Of a DNA stretch of 55,657 bases, positions 52,797-55,657 are shown in pieces. Every line of letters begins with the position of its first letter. Position 1 is the first letter of the stretch. Both the position numbers and the translations under genes were made by a program. This stretch comes from an uncultured Roseburia sp. (GTDB lineage: Bacteria; Bacillota; Clostridia; Lachnospirales; Lachnospiraceae), in NCBI GenBank assembly GCA_947062675.1, contig CAMSQM010000018.1, forward strand, positions 1 through 55,657. The letters run 5' to 3'. Under the pieces are notes generated by a model. It ran no database searches, was not told the DNA's origin, and was given only the letters and a program-made list of their open reading frames with translations.

Positions 52797-52813
52797 GTTA
52801 TAGTCAGTATAAC
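52797..52813 (-). promoter_or_regulatory. Palindromic operator upstream of GH88
   Basis: GTTATA-N5-TATAAC is a perfect dyad. Its minus-strand TATAAC can serve as a -10, with TTGTTT 16 bp upstream as a weak -35, so a repressor bound here would block the GH88 operon. The regulator is not identified. Confidence 0.5.
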
Positions 52814-52894
52814 ATGGAAAACAATCCGTTTCCTGTCATATTTTCACAGAAATATTGCAAATCTTCTTTTTTCATCCCAGTATTGTCCTTCTGT

Positions 52895-53479
52895 TCAGGA
52901 ACGGCCCTGTTTCCCGGCTTTTTCCCCCACCGGAAAACCACCCGCGGGCTCCGGATACCGGTCCGCGCTCTCCTCCTGAAAAACCACGCTCCTGACTTTC
53001 GCCAGCGCATTTAAAAGCACCGTTCCCATAACGCAGCAGCAGAGCACTTCCCCGATCCCCACCGTCAGCATATAAAACGGAACGGACCAGTCTCTCCCGC
53101 CGTACTCCATCACCAGGCCATAACCATACCGCAGAACGAGCGGAATAATCACCATATTCGAGATAACCGGCGGCAGTGTGCACAAAAACTTATGTCTGCG
53201 CAGCAGATAAGTCCCGACTGCCCCGAGCAGAGTCGCAAAGCTCCCGAATACCACATCATAAACAGGCGCGCCCGTCAGCAGATTTGCCATCAGACAGCCT
53301 GCAAAAAGCCCCGGAACAGCCGCCGGCGTAAAATATGGCAGAATGGTAAGTGCCTCTGAGATGCGGATCTGAATCGCGCCTGAGGCGAGGCTGAATGCGC
53401 TGACAAAGCAGGTCAGCACGACATAGACGGCTGCGATCACGGCAGCCCTGACGATCATTGATACATTTCTGTTTCTCAT
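52895..53479 (-). CDS. queT: QueT-family queuosine precursor transporter
   Basis: 194 residues with about six hydrophobic helices: RAAVIAAVYVVLTCFVSAFS, SEALTILPYFTPAAVPGLFAG, YDVVFGSFATLLGAVGTYLL, and ISNMVIIPLVLRYG among them; RISEALTILPYF is a QueT family mark. QueT is the substrate component of an ECF transporter that imports queuosine precursors such as preQ1 or queuine. The call is strengthened by a preQ1-I riboswitch in the leader. The last 20 or so residues are a hydrophilic tail. The ECF energising genes are elsewhere. Confidence 0.93.
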   Translation of the reverse strand: MRNRNVSMIVRAAVIAAVYVVLTCFVSAFSLASGAIQIRISEALTILPYFTPAAVPGLFAGCLMANLLTGAPVYDVVFGSFATLLGAVGTYLLRRHKFLCTLPPVISNMVIIPLVLRYGYGLVMEYGGRDWSVPFYMLTVGIGEVLCCCVMGTVLLNALAKVRSVVFQEESADRYPEPAGGFPVGEKAGKQGRS

Positions 53480-53488
53480 ATTCTGTTC

Positions 53489-53530
53489 TCCTTTAGTTTT
53501 GTTTTAGGTGAGGAAGGTCACGAACTCACC
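53489..53530 (-). ncRNA. preQ1-I: preQ1-I riboswitch controlling queT
   Basis: On the minus strand GTGAG and CTCAC form the P1 stem around a loop beginning TTCGTGACC, followed by the A-rich tail CTAAAACAAAACTAAAGG, which matches the class I pattern of an A-rich 3' end finishing in CTAA(A)GG. The tail runs into the ribosome binding site AAAGGAG, so ligand binding should hide it and lower translation. Adjacent QueT supports the ligand as preQ1. Confidence 0.85.
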
Positions 53531-53580
53531 GTATTGCGGGATGCCCGTCTGGCGGGACGCCCTTCGGCGCCCCGGAATCT
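53531..53580 (-). other. Extra hairpins upstream of the preQ1 element
   Basis: Between the promoter and the riboswitch the minus strand can fold GGGGCGCC with GGGCGTCCC around a GAA-type loop and a second GC-rich stem (CCCGCC/GACGGG). Class I preQ1 elements do not need these; they may be a leader-stability structure or part of a transcription-level switch. Confidence 0.5.
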
Positions 53581-53581
53581 G

Positions 53582-53609
53582 ATTATACCGGAAAAGAGGA
53601 AAATGTCAA
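53582..53609 (-). promoter_or_regulatory. Sigma-A promoter of queT
   Basis: Minus-strand TTGACA (53609-53604), 16 bp, TATAAT (53587-53582). Expected transcript start near 53575, leaving a leader of about 95 nt that includes both the GC-rich hairpins and the riboswitch. Confidence 0.8.
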
Positions 53610-53651
53610 GCTGCACACAAACCCCCGCTTTCGCAGATCTTTCCGCTCACA

Positions 53652-54509
53652 CTACGAGAAAAAATTCTCCGCCAGCGTAATCTTCCCGACATACACAACC
53701 GGACCCGTCATAAAAATCCGGCCGTCCTCCCCGAATTCCACCAGCAATTCTCCTCCCTGCATGTGCACGGTCACATGATCTCCCGTCAGCCCGAGCCTGT
53801 GGGACGCCGCAGCTGCAGCGCAGGCGCCGGTTCCGGAAGCATACGTATACCCGGCGCCCCTCTCATAGATCTCGATCCGGATATTCTGTTCATCCAGCAC
53901 CTGACAGAGCTGCATATTTATGCGGTTCGGAAAGTACCTTGAATTCTCCACATAAGGGCCGAGCTGTAGCGCCTTATTGCGGTCGGCTTCCTCGAGCATC
54001 AGCACACAGTTCGGATTGCCCATCGAGACGCAGGTCGCGTTATAAAAATTGTCGCAGAAAAAAATAGCTTCATTCACAATTTCCTCCCCGAACCCAACCG
54101 CCGGAATCTCCTTTGACGTGAACTTCGCGTAACCCATATCGACACGCATCCGCCCGCCTTCCCCGTCCAGAAATGTAACCCCGGTTCTTCCCGCCTTCGT
54201 CACCAGCACGCAGGAGTTCCCCTTCACATATCCCGTATCCTTTAAGTACCTGGAAAAAATACGGATCCCGTTACCGCTCTTTTCCGCCTCGCTTCCGTCA
54301 GGGTTAAAGATACGCACTCTGATGCCCTCATCACCGGATTCTTCGTCAAAAAAAGGGCCGTACAAAATCCCGTCTGCCCCGACCCCGATATTGCGTCTGC
54401 ACAGCTTCTCAACCTGCCGTTCTGTGAGAAGTGTTTCATTCCGCACCGGGTCGTACACCAGATAGTCATTTCCCAGCCCGTGGTATTTACGCAGAGTAAT
54501 CTCTGACAT
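53652..54509 (-). CDS. Diaminopimelate epimerase-family protein with both catalytic cysteines replaced by serine
   Basis: 285 residues with the DapF fold signature LRKYHGLGNDYLVYD at the start and NPDGSEAEKSGNGIRIF at 69-85. In DapF the residue before GNG is the catalytic base Cys (pattern ...x4-C-G-N-G); here it is S78. The second active-site stretch, normally GAGET..ACGTGACA, reads GAGYTYASGTGACA, so the second Cys is S225 and the Glu of GAGET is Tyr. I recall similar GAGYT...SG forms in other Clostridia annotated as DapF, so it may be a distinct subfamily. It could be inactive, a different isomerase, or a sugar/amine acting enzyme. GGAGG precedes the ATG. Confidence 0.85.
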   Translation of the reverse strand: MSEITLRKYHGLGNDYLVYDPVRNETLLTERQVEKLCRRNIGVGADGILYGPFFDEESGDEGIRVRIFNPDGSEAEKSGNGIRIFSRYLKDTGYVKGNSCVLVTKAGRTGVTFLDGEGGRMRVDMGYAKFTSKEIPAVGFGEEIVNEAIFFCDNFYNATCVSMGNPNCVLMLEEADRNKALQLGPYVENSRYFPNRINMQLCQVLDEQNIRIEIYERGAGYTYASGTGACAAAAASHRLGLTGDHVTVHMQGGELLVEFGEDGRIFMTGPVVYVGKITLAENFFS

Positions 54510-54569
54510 AAACGCCTCCAGATTCTTTTATTCTATTATATGTATTCCGCTCTTTTGTGGCAATAAAAA

Positions 54570-54965
54570 TCAGATATTTCCCGCACTCTCCACAAGCTCG
54601 CGGATAACATCCTTCTTCTCGCGCAGAATCTGATCAATCTGTCCTCTCGTGACCTCGCTGACCTCTCCCTGACCGTAGGTACCGGAATAAGACCCGGTCG
54701 CCGCGTTAAACAGCCGGTCCCTCCCTTGTCCCGCCGCACCCTGCTGCGCCCCGCTCTCACACGCATTCTCCGCGGCCGCCTTCTCTGCATCCCTCTGCCG
54801 CGCGCCAGCGCTCTCCCGCCCCTCCGGCACGCCGCTCTCCTGCTCTTTCGCGGCCTCTTCCGTCTGCCGCACCGCAGACACGGGGACATACTTTACATTC
54901 CAGAATTTGATGATACTTTTTCTCAGCTGTTCTTTTTCGTTTCTTTCGTCAATAATATCCTTCAT
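54570..54965 (-). CDS. Unknown acidic protein divergent from sigG
   Basis: About 131 residues, no recognised family. It starts MKDIIDERNEKEQLRKSIIKFWNVKYVPVSAVRQ, followed by a low-complexity stretch rich in Glu, Ala, Gln and Gly (about residues 35-85), and ends with a helical segment (SEVTRGQIDQILREKKDVIRELVESA). GGAG lies 8 nt before the ATG at 54965; the ATG at 54983 has no such site. The divergent position beside sigG could mean a link to late sporulation, but nothing in the sequence shows it. Confidence 0.6.
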   Translation of the reverse strand: MKDIIDERNEKEQLRKSIIKFWNVKYVPVSAVRQTEEAAKEQESGVPEGRESAGARQRDAEKAAAENACESGAQQGAAGQGRDRLFNAATGSYSGTYGQGEVSEVTRGQIDQILREKKDVIRELVESAGNI

Positions 54966-55089
54966 TGTCCCAACTCCACTCATCCAAACTTTTATTCTTA
55001 CCGCAACCTTCTGTTTTCTGTATAAAAATCCTTCAAATGAAGCATCCTCTTAAATGAAAACAATGTTCAGGATACCGGAGGATTATAAC

Positions 55090-55657
55090 ATGGCTTCATA
55101 TAAAGTAGAAATCTGCGGCGTCAATACCGCCCGGCTTCCCATCCTCAAAGACGAGGAAAAAGAAGCTCTCTTTACACGCATCAGACAGGGGGACCAGAAA
55201 GCCAGGGAAACCTATATCAAGGGAAATCTCCGCCTTGTCTTAAGCGTTATCAAGCGCTTTTCCGGCAACCATGAAAATGTGGACGACCTTTTTCAGATCG
55301 GCTGCATCGGCCTGATCAAATCCATTGACAATTTTGACCCCTCCATGGGTGTAAAATTTTCCACTTACGCTGTCCCGATGATCATCGGGGAAATCCGCCG
55401 CTATCTGCGCGACAACAACTCCATCCGCGTCAGCCGCTCCCTGCGCGACACCGCCTACAAGGCAATCCATACCAGAGAACTTCTCTCAAAAACCTCCTCA
55501 AAAGAGCCCACCATTGAGGATGTTGCAAAGGAGACCGGTCTGACAAAAGAGGAGATCGTCTTCGCTCTCGACGCCATCCAGAGTCCCGTGAGCCTTTACG
55601 ACCCGGTCTACACCGACGGCGGCGACACCCTCTATGTGATGGATCAGATCAGCGACA
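55090..55657 (+). CDS. sigG: RNA polymerase sporulation sigma factor SigG (partial)
   Basis: About 189 residues before the window ends. KVEICGVNTARLPILKDEE and the run EIRRYLRDNNSIRVSRSLRD are near-identical to B. subtilis SigG, as is the later VFALDAIQSPVSLYDPVYTD. SigG directs late forespore gene expression after engulfment. CCGGAGG lies 8 nt before the ATG. In many Clostridia sigG follows sigE; here the upstream gene is divergent. No clear SigF- or SigG-type promoter was found in the short leader. This gene is the firmest sign that the organism makes spores. Confidence 0.95.
   Translation, partial: MASYKVEICGVNTARLPILKDEEKEALFTRIRQGDQKARETYIKGNLRLVLSVIKRFSGNHENVDDLFQIGCIGLIKSIDNFDPSMGVKFSTYAVPMIIGEIRRYLRDNNSIRVSRSLRDTAYKAIHTRELLSKTSSKEPTIEDVAKETGLTKEEIVFALDAIQSPVSLYDPVYTDGGDTLYVMDQISD

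Noticed and set aside
55240..55470. A 76-codon minus-strand frame inside sigG
   Set aside because: It is the antisense of a near-identical SigG coding region and has no independent support.

Overview
The window reads as a chromosomal segment of an anaerobic, spore-forming Firmicute, most likely a Lachnospiraceae-type Clostridium. Coding density is high and the bulk DNA is about 55-60% G+C in sampled lines. It carries a sporulation sigma factor (SigG), a group-B-like [FeFe] hydrogenase, Clostridia-type regulators (BlaI, PadR, CIRCE/HrcA, preQ1-I riboswitch, glmS ribozyme), and many host-glycan genes (NagA, NagB, GlmS, NahK-like kinase, GH79, GH88). I saw no rRNA, tRNA, insertion sequence, integrase, prophage or CRISPR array.

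Layout. 1-4800 (minus) is a tight operon running recJ, a soluble MCP-like protein, an alpha/beta hydrolase, degV and the start of dnaE. 4882-6589 holds a SpoIID-like/peptidoglycan-binding protein and a lone BlaI regulator. 6703-8695 is glmS behind its self-cleaving ribozyme. 8811-15305 (minus) holds a nuclease-helicase, a NahK-like sugar kinase, a histidine phosphatase and a membrane chemoreceptor. 15622-18160 (plus) is an unusual cytosolic ParB-like/BMP fusion plus a phosphoesterase. 18351-20277 is nagB and nagA, followed by an anchored hydrolase and a divergent LacI-like sensor without a DNA-binding domain. 22729-26638 is purC-purF-purB; argG lies divergently from purC behind a consensus promoter. 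28175-38165 holds GH79, a PadR-controlled FtsW-like membrane protein, ilvE, a large secreted repeat protein and an ECF sigma factor with DUF2461. 38351-42328 holds a radical SAM enzyme and an esterase / zinc-ribbon membrane protein / acyltransferase cassette. 42492-45591 is an AT-rich three-gene island (DUF262 protein, DUF3696-type AAA ATPase, orphan protein) that looks like an acquired defence module. 45774-54965 holds the hydrogenase, a nicotinamidase-like enzyme, CIRCE-controlled lon with degenerate repeats of its own 3' end, a GH88 pair, queT behind a preQ1 riboswitch, and a DapF homologue with both catalytic cysteines replaced by serine. The window ends in sigG.

How it fits together. Amino-sugar metabolism is linked: NagA yields glucosamine-6-phosphate, NagB consumes it, and the glmS ribozyme shuts down GlmS when it accumulates. 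GH79 and GH88, both without signal peptides, would act on imported uronic-acid oligosaccharides. The strongest candidate for an undescribed system is the AT-rich DUF262-ATPase-orphan operon. The ParB/BMP plus phosphoesterase pair and the Ser/Ser DapF-like protein are further unexplained items.
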